Assembly: GCF_032362555.1 (NCBI RefSeq)
Contig: NC_083522.1
Coordinates: 6,736,001-6,800,000, forward strand
Origin: Amyelois transitella
Taxonomy: Eukaryota > Arthropoda > Insecta > Lepidoptera > Pyralidae
Length of the DNA: 64,000 nucleotides
Reading direction: 5' to 3'
The notes under the pieces are model-generated. The model was not told the origin of the DNA, did not search any database, and was given only the letters and a program-made list of their open reading frames with translations. Both the position numbers and the translations under genes were made by a program. Numbering within the stretch: position 1 is the stretch's first letter; the number at the start of each line of letters is the position of its first letter. Below, one piece after another: positions 13,371-26,277 of this stretch.

Positions 13371-15654
13371 TTAACTTTATTACTCAGATGCCGATACAAA
13401 AGCAGTATTAACTATGTATCCGATAACTCGCACATTGTACCGGATCGACCCGGCGACGCCTCGCGAAATTGTTTTCCCCAAGACGTGACTTGGCAACATG
13501 ATCGACGTATATTCTAACAAATATTAGGCACGGTAACGGAATTGCCCTACAATTTGCTGAATTCGTAGCAAACCTATAAACATATGAATCACATAAGTAG
13601 CGAACAACAATTTCACTCTTATCCACAGTAAGTAAATACCTGTAGGAATCTTAATGGTCAAAATATTCATGTTTGATACAGGTCGTATTGACGCAGGAGC
13701 CACCCCAACGTCAGCTAAGTACCTATTCCATACTGATTGCGAAACATCAATGAATTAATGTATATAAACCTACATATATATAGGTTTATATAGATATAAA
13801 CCTGCGCACCGATCCATATTATTATAAAATTGCGATGCCCAACAGGGTTTATATTGTACCAACTTGTAACTGTAATTCAACTGATATACTTTATGATATG
13901 CAATAAATATTTTGAATTGAATTCAATGTCCTTCCGTAATTAACGGTGTCTGAGAAGTATACCTATAGTTTCCCAGACATGATTTTTTAATACTGTAAGG
14001 ATTACAAGCATTTGTCATAATTATTTATTATCGCTTCATTAACATAACTAGTCGGTGTGAAATTTAGGTCAATATAACCTGTTTTGGGCAAATATTTAAT
14101 TTAGGTACAGACAGAACTGATTCATTATACTATTAAGTGAAGTTTGTTGAAGAAGCAATGATTGTGAGATGTTTGCTACAAAACCACTTTTAGTATTCCT
14201 ATGGATAACTGGCGAAGCTTTTTCATACAAGCTACAGAGAATCTGTCTGATAAGATCATAAAATAATTAAGAAGTTTTAAAAAAACATTGTAAGAACAAT
14301 TAGGACACTGCCCTTAGTGTTATGCCCTGCCTGCACTGGAGATGAGTGCATATGAAGATAATAACATTGTTTATGTCAGACTTTTTATCATAACGACCTA
14401 AATAATGGAACCTAGATAATATAAAACAAGTAGCCAATAAAGAAAAAGCTCACAGGTACTCTTCTTGAGCAACTTGAGTAAAACAATTTCAGTTTTAAAT
14501 TTTTGAAAGCTTATTAAAGTTCCTAACGCCTTGCCGAGATCCAATTTTCCAATTCCCTTGATTGACCATAACATTTACCCAGAAAGACAAGTAGATCAAC
14601 AGCTAATGTAATGTAAATGTAAAAGAAAAAAACTTTTTTGACATACCTAATCTTAAAGACTTTAAGAATGTCGAAAAAAATTAACTTCAACGATAATAAA
14701 CTGTATCATTATACAATATGTGATGAGAAAGGATTCCGTTTTAACTAAGCTTTATTACTAAAGTTCTTACACTATAATTCCGGGGCTAGGACGCTATAAA
14801 AAGAGGCGTGCCTAGGACACGCCTACGCTTTCTAGGGCATACATCAATAGGGATTGAGCCGTAGTGATATAGGTTGCAAATTGTTGATCTATTTTTCATG
14901 GAGGCGGTGAAGGCTTCGAGGTTTACGGGCGAAGTAAAAACTTGTCATAGCAACATACAAATATTTGGGAAAAATTAAATACTAAGCTAGTATCGCTTAC
15001 ATTAAACATGAAACAATACATACCATACTATGCCAATTAATTAATTTTATTATACAATAAAACAAAATTTTGTATTAAAAAGAAACCTTTATCAAATCTC
15101 TTCTGTCAATCTGTTGTTTGCCGTATTTGCCTTGCTTAAACTTAGTCACTTTTCTATCCATAATATTGGATAAGATACAAACAGTTAAACACCCTGTAAG
15201 TTATTTCAAGTATTTAATAAATAAAGTCGATTCTCGCATCGCAAGTCATCAAATTGCGATTTTGGGCAAACCCGTCAACAGAAATGTGAATCGATTATTG
15301 ACCCGGGGGACGACAAATCGCCGGGGCCGGGGCAAGTGAAGCCCTAACAATACTTCCGGAGCGCAAATATAACGCTGAGAGTCCTTACAATATAAGAAAG
15401 TTTGGCCACACTAGCAATTCGGTCTATCCCACTTGTCCCATTGAGTCGTGCCATGGCGGGACATGTTTATAGAATACTCAAAAATAAAAGACTATAGAAG
15501 CGGTAAATATTGTTGAAAAATATGGATTGTATACACGTAATACATATGGAAATATGTATTACGTGTCGCTAATACTGTGGTACTTACAGCTAAATAAAAT
15601 TAAAGAGGAACTAGAAATAACTATGTAATTAATAGACAAATTTTTAAAAAACGT
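13371..15654. other. Intergenic, nothing distinctive
   Basis: AT-rich spacer between the VAT1-like promoter and the 3' side of RBFA. It contains a small TATATAGGTTTATA-type inverted sequence near 13750-13805 and no supportable exon. Confidence 0.5.
15533..15566. repeat. Perfect 15-bp inverted repeat with 4-nt loop
   Basis: Left arm ACACGTAATACATAT (15533-15547), loop GGAA, right arm ATATGTATTACGTGT (15552-15566). The arms match at all 15 positions. It could be a hairpin or the fused ends of a miniature inverted-repeat element. No gene is attached to it. Confidence 0.9.
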
Positions 15655-15907
15655 GCCGTGTGGTTCTCGGCACCAATAAAAAAAATAGGACCTCTCCATC
15701 TCGTTCCCATGGATGTCGTAAAAGGCGACTAAGGGATAGGCTTATAAATTCGGGATTCTCCTTTTAGGCGATGGGCTAGCAACCCGTCACTATTTGAATC
15801 TCAATTCTATCATTGAGCCAGGCAGCTGAATGTGGTCTATCGGTCTTATCAAGGCTGTTGGCCCTGTCTACCCCGCAAAGGATATAGACGTGATTATATG
15901 TATGTAT
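15655..15907 (+). mobile_element. SINE-like element, family B, near full length
   Basis: It starts GCCGTGTGGTTCTCGGCACC and contains the conserved internal blocks GATGTCGTAAAAGGCGACTA and GGCGATGGGCTAGCAACC. It ends with CTGTCTACCCCGCAAAGGAT followed by TATGTATG. It is non-coding. Its 3' end resembles the LINE at 39.2 kb. Confidence 0.85.
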
Positions 15908-16162
15908 TTAAAAAAAACCATTGAATTCAAGTTATTCGAGAACAATAACTGACCTACCAGCTCGATCTCAATTGATATCGAATTCACCAGCTTACCCAAA
16001 TTCATTGATTTCGCATAACCACTGTAATAGATGGGTAATAGACGCTAAAATTGATATAGAGGTCTATGTGAGGTAACTTTATATGCTAATTTATCGGTAC
16101 AACCATAGCGCTAAAATAAAACAAAGGTAAACGTAACAATAATTTACTAAGATCTAAAATTC

Positions 16163-19100
16163 TCATCGGACTGTTGGCCTATCTTGTTTCGAATCTGGGT
16201 GAAACCGACTTGTATCCTCGTATTCGTCTTCTTCTTCATAATATTCATCATCTTCTACTTCTTCATCGTAGACGAAGTCTTCGTGATCATCATTGCTAGG
16301 TTCCAGGATGGAGCGTGTGTCTTTAAGCTGCTTGCTTAGCTTGTTTTGCATTATCTGTAATTTTTATGAGGTGTTTAGTCCTGTGGTTCCGTGTGGTGCC
16401 GTGTGGTGCCGTGTGGTTCCCGGCACCAATACAAAAAAGAATAGGACCAATCCATCTCTTTCCCATGGATGTCGTAAAAGGCGACTAAGGGATAGGCTTA
16501 CAAACTTGGGATTCTTTTTGAGGCGATGGGCTAGCAACCTGTCACTATTTGAATCTCAATTCTATCATTAAGCCAAATAGCTGAATGTGGCCATTCAGTC
16601 TTTTCAAGACTGTTGGCTCTGTCTACCCCGCAAGGGATATAGACGTAACCATATGTATGTATGTATGTTTAGTCGTCCTTTATACCGGTTGGGGCCCAAC
16701 AATGACCACAAATTAGGAGTAGCAAGGTTAAGTAATAATTTTCGACCAACATATCTACACTAGCATTAAACTATTCGAAGACTATTTGTATAAATCGCTA
16801 AATGGTGGTGGAATTACAAGCCTGTTAAAGACTGTTAACTCTGTTTCCTTCGTGTAGGATAAAGACGTGATTATGTGTGTGTGCTTGTGTGTATCAATCT
16901 CATAAATAGAGTAGATAATAAATTTTTGGCTGCAGTGCCCAAGATATATGAATCAGTCAATATTCCCGTTCATTATCAGAATACGTGATGTATTCTGATA
17001 ACTATCTAACTTAATTAAACTGTAACGAAAACCAAGATATTTAAAGGCAAAAAGGTACATCCTATTACTCATAAAAGTTTTATTTTATGAGGCAGCCCTA
17101 CACTTACACATGTCAAACTGTGACCTCATACTGTTAGGAGATTGAAAGAAGTACAAGCTAAAAGTATGCGGTAAGTTATCGAACGTTATTTCTTATCAAG
17201 ATTACATTACTGAGCTAGTGAACTGTTTTAGAAGAATAATGGATTTATGAATCAACATTCAGCATAATCGGTTTCAAGATAAGACTTTTTAGTACTCTTT
17301 AGTACTCTATGCAGTTAGATAACAAAAAGCATAGTAACTTGTAATTTTCTGAAATTATCAACATCATGAACTTTCCTCTTTTCTTTCCCAATTAATTTGG
17401 CAGATAAATGATGAAGTTAAATCACCACTAAACATAAGTCTAACTGATGCCATTGGACTTATATGAAATGTTCATATTAATTAGTGAAGTGATACGAAAA
17501 ATAATTACGCGTAATATTTAATTCTATTTCGCGGAGCACTATATCCACTCAGCAATATAGCATATTTTAATCAACACTTATCCGTTCAGAAATTCTCACT
17601 GCAAACCGCAACAAAAACGTTGACAAAACTAACCTGTCTCTTCAGTAAAAAGTCCGCCAACTGCTTCCTCTGTTCCATCACATCTGGTTCAGGGATTTTA
17701 CTGTCCGAGGTCCTGTAGGATATGACCGGGGTGGCGTCCAGGTTGACCCAGGCGTCTTTGGTCTTCTTCCTGGCAGCTAGAAGGCGGTTCATGATCTTCG
17801 CGTGATCTAACCCGTAGATGTTATGCGTCATTTCTGGTAAAGACTCCTCTATAATCGGGACTTCCTCCTCTAATAGCTTTATTTTAGCCTAAAATATACA
17901 TTTAAATAATTTATTGCGCTTTTTAAAATCTAAACTTGATTAAGCTGAAATTCGTTACAACAATCCATGAAGACTAAGAAAAAAGTACTTGAAACTGGAG
18001 GAATCTCCAGGTAAAAATATAAGATGAACTTATTTTAATTCGGACGAAAATAATTGTCACTGTAGCTTTTAATCACCTTTTAAATTTTTTAAATAACTAT
18101 CTAATCTCAAACGATTTTATATAAAATAGGTAGTAAAGCCTTTCAAAAAAAACTAAATATTTAGTGCGTATTTAAGAATAAAAAAAACATTTCAAGAACA
18201 AACTCATGAGACATTCGTTGAAAAATTCATGTAGAATTTATGACTGTAAATATATTATTCCGTCTGCAAGACGTCATAGCTGAGCTGCTTTAGGTATTTG
18301 TGTTTTCTAACAGTACAGACACTAATTAAAAAACAAATAAGCCTAAATATTCTCATAATTAACTTGCAGTTACTCGGCAAGTAGTTAACCGTAACAAAGT
18401 AACGACTTGTTGGGATTATGACGTCACACTTCTAAATTAGTTTTTCTTTTCATTGATTAATATTAATTTGTAGCTACATGGTTGAAAAATCTTTAAAAAA
18501 TAAAGCAATAGTTAAAAAACATTGTCAGTGAAATCAAACTTCCATAGCATGGAACATATTTTTCCTCTACACATATCAAAGGAATCATCGGATGACTGAC
18601 AAACAGTCATTCGGGAATACGACGCAAGTCATTTGACAAAAATGTGGCAAATATTTCCAATAGTATTCACTGCTCCTAGGGAGGTGCGATAAGAGTTACG
18701 TCAACAATTCTACGGACATTCCGGCCATAATTTTGTCTATAATATAACGAGTAGCCGCTTCTGTTAATTTTAAAGTATAACGGTAATACAATTTTTATTC
18801 ACAAAAAATAATACAAAAAGATAAAACATAACAAAACATAATTGCCGTGTGGTTCCCGGCACCAATAGAAACAAGAATAGGACCACTATTTCCAATCAAT
18901 GTCGTAAAAGGCGACCAACGGATAGGCTTATATACTTGGGATTCTTCGTTTAGGCGATGGGCTAGCAACCCATCACTACTTGTCTCAATTCTATAGATTA
19001 ATCTAATTAGTTAATCTAATTAATCCAAACAACTGAAAGTTGCCTTCCAGTCTTCTGAAGACTGTTAGCTCTGACTATATGAATATATGTATGTTTGTAA

Positions 19101-22100
19101 AATAAGCAACAACAACACAAATTGTAATAGAAATTCAATATTAATAATAACCAATGAAAATACGACTATCGCAGCGCTGAATATGTACGTACAATGTACA
19201 TATATTAAAACATGATCAATACCAACTTTTGTAAGCCTCGCCTTCTAGATAATCTATATGCCTGTGGATTGTAGGCTACTCATGAATAAAACATCCCTTA
19301 CAAATAAGAGAAATGGTACCAATTTGGACACTATTTCCGAAAATTACTTTTCCCAAAAAAAAAAGAAACAAAAACATCTAATGAAACGGGTTTGGTAGCG
19401 AAGAGAAAACAATAGCGTGTGCCAGCTGCTTCTCTTGCAGTGCAGATTGTAAAAGTTAATCAAGGGAAAGGCTAATAAATTTGGGATTCGTCTTTTGTCA
19501 CATTTACATTTGAATATCAATTCCATTATTGAACGATACAGCTGAACGTGGCATTTCAGTCTTTTCCAGACTGTTTGCGCTATCTTCCCTGTAAGGGATA
19601 AAGACGTGATTATATGAAGCTGTGAAGCCAATCATAAAATGTTCGACTCACATCATGATTTGACCAGGGATCGAATCCGAGACTTTACAATTTAGAGGCA
19701 AGCACATCACTGTGCCACAGAGGCTGAAAGAGCTTATAATACTTGCTATTACACAGTCAATTCAAGACGGCATGATTGCTAAAGAGAACTCATGACAAAT
19801 GAAAGCATCATTAATCATCATACCTTCATTTCCGGAGACAGCTTTGTGTCCAAAGTGAACTCAGTTTTGATGATATGCGCGGCGTCCGTGAGGGCGTAGT
19901 CCTCGCCGTAGTCCGCCTCCGTTAGCCGCCGATCCAAGTCCGCCACGTGAGACTCCTGTTTATCTGTCAGGAGAAAGATCAATCAAATATATTATTGAAC
20001 AAAAATCACACTCATTTACAGTCACATTAATAGTCTGGGCTAACAACACACAAATATTATCAAGGCTTAATCCCCCAATAGGCAGAGCCACATAGATAAC
20101 CGATAATTTAATGAAATAGTGACAAGTTGCCATACCATCGCTAAAAGAGAAATCCCAAGTTCCCAAGCCCATCTCCTGATTCACTTTTAAAATCTGAATA
20201 AAATCATGATGCGGTTGGTACTACTACGAGGGTATAGCATATTTAACAAATGAAAGGTTCCATGCTGGTCCATATTTCTCCTATGTATTCATGACTGACG
20301 GTCTGCGCTGACACAGGTGCTGAAATTTGTTAAAATCCAAAAAATAAACCTTATTTCTCTAGGTATACATATTTCGGTACGGTTGTAATCACCAAAGTTT
20401 TTAAATTAAACTTTTAGAGCTTTATTAGACTTAGTTAATCATCTAAGTGCCTACTTTATCAAGCCCCAAGACCGGAAAGCTTAACGTACTTACCTGCCAT
20501 CAAAGGCACGTATGCTCTAATAAATTAAAACTTATAAAGCTTTCGGCTAAAAAGTGAGATATCTAATATACCATCCAATTTTTTTTATCGAATAACGTAT
20601 TACTTACGTACGTACGTACATATAAATTTAAAAAAAGGCTAAGAAGTTGAATTACAAAAGGAGAATAGAATATTATCCTACTAAGCCAAAGAATTGAGCC
20701 CAGGCTTTATAATAGGTAGTTGAAATACTTATTCTAAAATATATTTTTTAATAAGACACTGCCTACCTAAACAATACATTACCGATACGCGCAAGTTCTC
20801 ATACAAAACTGTTTATACATATGTAACATTTTAAAATTATTCATTAGAATTCTATTATGTAACTTTGTAGAAAACTTGATCATACACGGGAGTTTACAAC
20901 AACTTAAACAGAATTTACAAAGATAAAATTTGCATATACACACAAACGCCAAATCAGTTCAGTTCAGCTCAATCGATACCGGTGTCTCGAACGTGTAAAT
21001 ATGCGCAGGCAGGGCCAGACTTTCGCACAATACCTAGACTTTATTATTGTACCCAGACTAGATTTTTGCGTCTCAAGCGGTATGCATAAGCTATTTTTGA
21101 CCTATGACATTTTAAATTAAATCGCGTATATTGTCGACTAAACATTTCCTTTACCTGTCGTATTACTCAGTAAAGTAGTACCACTTTTTCTGTAAGTTCC
21201 TACCGTAAAACCCTTATTTATAAAATAAACAAATGTATGGATGTCATAGTAAAACTACTAATAGGGGGATAAAAATAAAACGACACGTGACCCGCATTTC
21301 CTATGATCCTCAATGTGAGAATATTTTTTTACAAAAGATGAATTAGGTAGGTAACTTAATAAATTAATGACATTATCAACACTTTTACAATTAAAATAAT
21401 TACAGGGGTGATTTTTATCTATTTTACCAGATGAATTTTTAAACACTAGCCTAAATTTTTAGAACAATCTGGTTTAGTATGTACCTACTTGCGACACAAA
21501 AACATCTGAAAGATATCTGTAGTCTTCTATAAATATGAAATTCCGATTAAAATTGTGTTGTTACTCAAATCTTGTGGATAAAAATCGAATCAGATTTATA
21601 AAATAAAGTTGCTCAGAAAACTTCGCTGATGTTTAAAAAAGTGGCCCGATATAACGATGACTCCTTAGGAAACCATTTTGCTAAAAAGAATTCGAAATCA
21701 AAACTATTTGATAGGTTATCTTATCAATAACCAACAAACAAAAGACTACGTTATTTGTTTTATGGCTACAGTGCATAGCGTTAAGAATAGTTTACCATGA
21801 ATTTGGGTAAACTTAAAAACAATGAAACACTGTTTGCTATTGTTTACCATGATATTAATTTTACCTCAGGGTCTACGAAGCAAATCAAGGTCTTCTTACG
21901 TAATTCTTGGACCTTTGCAAGGATTAATAGTTCTCAAATAACTGAATTATGCTGTTTCATAGATTTTGGGTCAAAGATTACGGCGACAGGGTGCATCATA
22001 CTCCTGGCTTTTGTCGCGGTTGACTAACAACTTCAAGAAGCAAAAGGAGAGTATGTTCTCCTCGAAAAGCTTAGGGCTCTAAAAGAGGATTTATATCTTT

Positions 22101-25100
22101 CAAATTTCCATAGGAACGAGAATAAAAAATTTGTATGACGCATACGGAGCTTCGATAAAAGCTACATAGTCAAAAATAATGTAGGTATTTCAGACTCTGG
22201 TACAAGTGTATTGTTTTGATTGTTCATCCTTATTTGTATTGCCTTTGTTTTATGAAAATAAAAACTTAAGTAGGTATTTATTATTATATTCAAAATTCAA
22301 TACAATTTGTATGAATCAATTCTTTACACAATACAAGGCCAGCTTTATTTCTCGGTTAATCCCGCATTATATTCTCAATCAGCGTTGATTTTTCTAATCA
22401 ATTATTTTGTGATCATTGTAATAAACATACCATGCCGTCATATTTGCTTTTGATTACAATGGCGGCATAGATTAGGGACGAAATTGGTCGACAGTAGACA
22501 CATAATACTATTGTTACAGTTTTATTAAATAGAGGGAGGGTGAAAGTATGCCACTCGTGTTTGAGCACCGCGCCGCCGCCACCGCCATTTTTCATTTGAC
22601 GAAAAAATATAAATGACTCTAGGTACGCTCTGCTTGTATAAATTTAAGCGTAGACATGTTTCCGGTTTCAGCTTAAAGGTTTAGGTTAAGCTGATACATA
22701 TAATTATATCTTTATCCCTTACGGGTTAAACAGAGCCAACTGTCTCACAAAGACTGAAAGGCCACGTTCAGCTGTATGGCTTAAAGATGGTATTGAGATT
22801 CAAGCGGTATCAGGTTGCTAGCCCTAAAAGAATTCCAAGTTTATTAGATTATCCCTTACCTAGTAGTTTTTTACGATATCCATGAGAAAGAGATAGAGCC
22901 ATCCTATTCTAAAGTGCAGGGAACCACGCGGCAATTAGATATATATACGTATATACGTAAAAATAATTTATGCGTAGACTGGGCAGTAGAAAGACAAAGA
23001 CAAAAAAAGACCGTTGGTGGTCTAATTATTGAGGGTGCCTGCCTTAACTATTCGACAACCGACGACGCTCTTAGACATATAATGTAGATAATGAAGCACT
23101 GGGTGGGCCCTAGAATAGAAAAGCGCAATATATTCAAATTCTACTGCAACCATGAACTCCAATGACACTATGCACTCGCGAGAAAAAAAAACATGAATCA
23201 ATTTAGACATTTGATGTGTCTGCAAAGGAGTCGCTTGGAAAACCAGAATTTGCGAATCCAGGATCGCGAGGCGCACCCCAGGCTCCTTTTAGAGAGGTCT
23301 ACTAACGCCAGCAGTATTATGATGGGTAGCAGCATGTTACTTACTTTTTACAGGTTTTAAATAAACAGGGCACAAAGCTGGTAATTAGTGGGAAATTTCT
23401 AGTGCGTCAGTGCGATAAATAATGCCGGTATCACGCTATTAATTACCCATAAAGCACCATAAAACCTATCGATTCCTTGTTCGATCCTTTGTTATCGCGG
23501 TTCGTTCGTGGTTGGTATTATCAGTACAGAACTTTGGTAAAACATACATATGTGACGTGATGATCACGTCTTTGTCCCTTACGGGTTAAACCGAGTCAAC
23601 AGTCCTGAAAACATGTTCAGTATTAAACTACTTCATTTACTTTATTTAAAACAATCAATGTAATTAATCATACAGAATACTTTCATCTTTTTTAAATCGA
23701 AAAATGCCTGTCGCTGGCCTATCGCGATATAGGAGGTTATTTGCTATTATGTTAGCACAAAGGAGGTAGTAACAAATCAGCCTTTATATTTCAACACACA
23801 ATTACTATCATTTAATGTACCTACTATTGGGATACTGGCCTTATTAAGGCAACATATAAAATATACCTTCCATGCAAAGCATATTCAAGACAAATAATTT
23901 TAAAAGCCCAGGGTACTGACCATGGATCCTAGATTGGGCAAGTCAGTTTTTTACACGAAGCGACTGCAATCTGACCTCTGCAACTTTTGTAGGTAAACCT
24001 AACCTGTATTGGATGCATGGTTACACATCCAGTTCCTGAATGTGCAGGTTTCCTCATGAAGTTTTCCCTCACTGTAATAGCATTGGTTAGAATTCAAATT
24101 AATGTAAGTACATAACTTTGAAAATTGTCAGTAGTACATGGTCAAGGTGGGATTTGAACCTGTGCCACTCTGCGCATCACACATTTTAACCAGGCATCTT
24201 ACCGATTCAACCACTGACATTCTATTTCATGTTCCGCTTAATTATAGAGATATAAACACAAGGAACCTTTGACGAAAACAATATAAGGCACTTCTCCCAT
24301 GACCCTCAGTGTAGATAGCTCATGCCGTAGAGCTCCTGCCACTCTGTTGAGCACTTCCTCTGTTTCATCATCATTTGCATTGCCTTTACACACCCAAAAC
24401 ACATTTACTGTCTGCATGTCTGGGTTTACCTTCACCTGAAATATATTTTTTTATAAACATCAATTTCCTTTCTCCATGTCCTTTAGAACAGTGGTCATGC
24501 CACAGTATGTCCAACTAAATTATTAGTTACAGTATCTGGTAGACAAGCTATGTGTATATTATTAGCTACTAGCTATTGTGCGATGCTTCACTCCCATGGG
24601 AATCAATCCAGTAATTTTTGAGCTTATTTGTTAGAAAGAAAAATGTCCTTGCATGAAGATGAAGAGAATTATGAATGTGGATGAAGCAAAGGAAGTATGC
24701 AGGGATCGTGGCAAGTGGAAAGAGGTAGTCTCTGCCTACCCCTCCGGGAAAGAGGCGTGATTTTATGTATGTATGTAAAAATGTTCTTTACTTTAGACAG
24801 ATGGATTTATGGTGATATTAATATTCAGAAAAGGTATCTAACCCATTTCAGATATTATTCCCAAGTTTATCAGCCATACATACTTTGGAAATTTCTATTC
24901 CACGTCCAACAATGTCCATTGAAACTGTGCCAGTAGACATAATATCTGTAATTTGTTTCATGAATAGTTTGTTTAACATTGCTACTCGACGAACCCCTCG
25001 CTTGCCAGGCTCATGCTGCATCTTAGTCAGGCTCTTGACACTAGGCATCATATTTGTTTCAGAATATTGAGGATGATGCCATCGCCTAAAAACATTTTAA

Positions 25101-25266
25101 ATTACTATAACCTTAAACAAGCCATGTTTCTATTACAAAATGAATAAGCTTGGGTTTAAACATACTTCTTGTTTCTTGGTTCAATCATCTTACATAATTT
25201 TATTCCTTGCTTTTTTACTGATTGCAGAGAAGCAGTCAAATGATAAAATCGGCGAAAGGATAACAT
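16163..25266 (-). CDS. RBFA: Mitochondrial ribosome-binding factor A (RBFA), complete, six coding exons
   Basis: Exons in transcription order are 25266-25166, 25085-24884, 24435-24267, 19963-19824, 17888-17634 and 16354-16163. All have GT-AG borders and matching phases, giving 352 aa (human RBFA is about 343). It should help mature the small mitoribosomal subunit rRNA. Residues 1-30 are Arg/Lys-rich and lack acids (MLSFRRFYHLTASLQSVKKQ), like a mitochondrial targeting sequence. The RbfA KH-like fold covers about 45-155, including LNKLFMKQITDIM, VNVFWVCKG and VPYIVFVKD. The conserved tail motif IYGLDHAKIMNRLLAARKK matches the GIDHEALNKQI region of human RBFA. The last exon is very acidic. SINE fragments lie in the long introns. 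It is divergent from Rbf, about 1 kb between start codons. Confidence 0.94.
16381..16672 (+). mobile_element. SINE-like element, family B, with 10-bp repeats at its 5' end
   Basis: A full-length family B copy starts at about 16408. In front of it a 10-bp motif, GTGTGGTGCC with small variations, is repeated about four times (16381-16420). It ends with CTGTCTACCCCGCAAGGGAT and a TATG-type tail. It lies in the region just 5' of the last RBFA exon, within the final intron, inserted opposite to the gene. Confidence 0.85.
16808..16895 (+). repeat. Decayed 3' fragment of family B element
   Basis: Only the final third is recognisable: AAGACTGTTAACTCTGTTTC, then GATAAAGACGTGATTATGTG and a TG-rich tail. 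Confidence 0.55.
16973..17001. repeat. Perfect 12-bp inverted repeat, 5-nt loop
   Basis: The arms TTATCAGAATAC and GTATTCTGATAA flank GTGAT. It lies in RBFA intron 5. No transposon features are seen around it. Confidence 0.85.
18843..19096 (+). mobile_element. SINE-like element, family B
   Basis: It starts GCCGTGTGGTTCCCGGCACC and keeps GGCGATGGGCTAGCAACC. The 3' third is altered by a small local duplication (ATTAATCTAATTAGTTAATC). It sits in RBFA intron 4. Confidence 0.8.
19440..19735. mobile_element. Two decayed elements: family B fragment (+) and tRNA-headed SINE (-)
   Basis: From 19440 to about 19618 there is a degraded family B copy on the plus strand, ending GTAAGGGATAAAGACGTGAT. From about 19640 to 19735 the minus strand carries a tRNA-like A box (GTGGCACAGTGATG) and a B box-like GGATTCGATCC, that is, a SINE head. 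Both lie in RBFA intron 4 or at its edge. Confidence 0.6.
20100..20180 (-). repeat. Family B fragment inside an RBFA intron
   Basis: On the minus strand this reads AACTTGGGATTTCTCTTTTA, then GCGATGG and CAACTTGTCACTATTT, the central part of family B. It is open in frame and could be mistaken for an RBFA exon. Confidence 0.7.
22693..22935 (-). mobile_element. SINE-like element, family B, minus strand
   Basis: Reading the minus strand, the 5' end (CGTGGTTCCCTGCAC) is at about 22935 and the 3' end (AACCCGTAAGGGATAAAGAT) is at about 22700. The internal GCTAGCAACCTGATACC block is present. A further short minus-strand fragment of the same family lies at 23563-23620. Both are in RBFA intron 3. Confidence 0.75.
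23930..24232 (-). mobile_element. tRNA-derived SINE, family C
   Basis: On the minus strand a tRNA-like head (A box-like GGTTGAATCGGTAAG, B box GGTTCAAATCC near 24148-24158) is followed by the conserved body GGAAACCTGCACATTCAGGA. A tail region contains CTTCGTGTAAAAAACTGAC. The body matches the copy at 53930-54135. It is a Lepidoptera-type SINE in RBFA intron 3. Confidence 0.75.
24657..24778 (+). mobile_element. 5'-truncated LINE 3' end
   Basis: Same family as 39211-39519, more strongly truncated and with several substitutions (AATTATGAATGTGGATGAAG). It ends with GGGAAAGAGGCGTGATTTTA and a TATG tail. It lies in RBFA intron 2. Confidence 0.85.
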
Positions 25267-26131
25267 TATTTTTTAATATGATCAGTGTGGAAATTGCAGG
25301 TCAAATTCGACCGATCGGACCGATAAATTTTTTATTGACTTTAACGATAGTAGCTATGACCACAAGGAATCTACTCTAAAGAGAAAGTAAAGTTAACTAT
25401 TGTTTTGATTTGTTTTTTGATAAATATTTTCAATTGATTTCAAAATTTCAAAATATTTCCTCCTGATGACTTTTTCGTAACATTGCAAAATGACATTGAA
25501 AATGACATTTCACCATTGACATCAAACAAGCTAAGAGCTCAACTACCGTCAGACAAATCCGCACTTTGGACGAAATATACTACCTTATAGGGTAAACCGA
25601 CACCCTTAAAAGCTAAAAAAACGAAGAATGATGTCTTTATTTTAACACGATTATTACTATCCCTGACCTATAATCGCAATCCAGTAGTGGATTAGTATAA
25701 TAATGAGAAATAAAAATACTTTCTGTTTTTCTATCACTACAGATAACCTCTTCTTCTTTTCTTGTGGTTTCAAAGCCGTCGGTGTAGACCTTCACTTCAC
25801 GTAGAATTTTACTTGTCTTTATTCTATCATTGATACAACTATACAGTTGTAATGTTTTTAACTCTGTAGGTGAAATGCATTGCAAAAATAGGGTGAATTT
25901 TTACACAGATTTAATATCTGTGCAATGCACCTTTTCTACATTTTTATCGTTTTCCTAAGTGTAAATAGTTTGATAGATAGATACCTAGTGCATAACATTC
26001 TTCCTTTTACCTACACGAAAAATACGGGGTCAATAGATTCATAAGTCTTGAAAAGAGCCGTAAGACCCCGAATAAAAAACATAATTTCCGAACGACTAAC
26101 CATAGATAATAGTTTTTATGGCGCGTGGGAG

Positions 26132-26147
26132 TTCCCGCGTTCCCGCC
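26132..26147 (+). promoter_or_regulatory. Possible tandem E2F-like sites upstream of Rbf
   Basis: Two adjacent copies of TTCCCGC (TTCCCGCG at 26132-26139, TTCCCGCC at 26140-26147) resemble the E2F core TTTSSCGC. They lie about 130 bp before the Rbf start codon. Vertebrate RB1 is known to be autoregulated through E2F. An ATG in the same frame lies just upstream at 26125, so the sites could also fall in the transcribed leader. Confidence 0.45.
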
Positions 26148-26277
26148 AAGGAATTGTCAATTTGTCAAATTTCATGAAAGTAGAATCAAATCAAAGAAAG
26201 TTACGTTTTTACATGCGAAGAATAAATATTTATTTTCCATTACCTATATCGAAAAACTGAAACCAAATTTCACTAAT

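Noticed and set aside
13080-13517. Several overlapping open frames on both strands upstream of the VAT1-like exon
   Set aside because: They are produced by the GC-rich promoter/leader and have no recognisable family.
19960-20184. Minus-strand open frame between RBFA exons, resembling an extra exon
   Set aside because: Most of it is a reverse-oriented family B fragment, and the true RBFA exon at 19963-19824 splices in phase without it.
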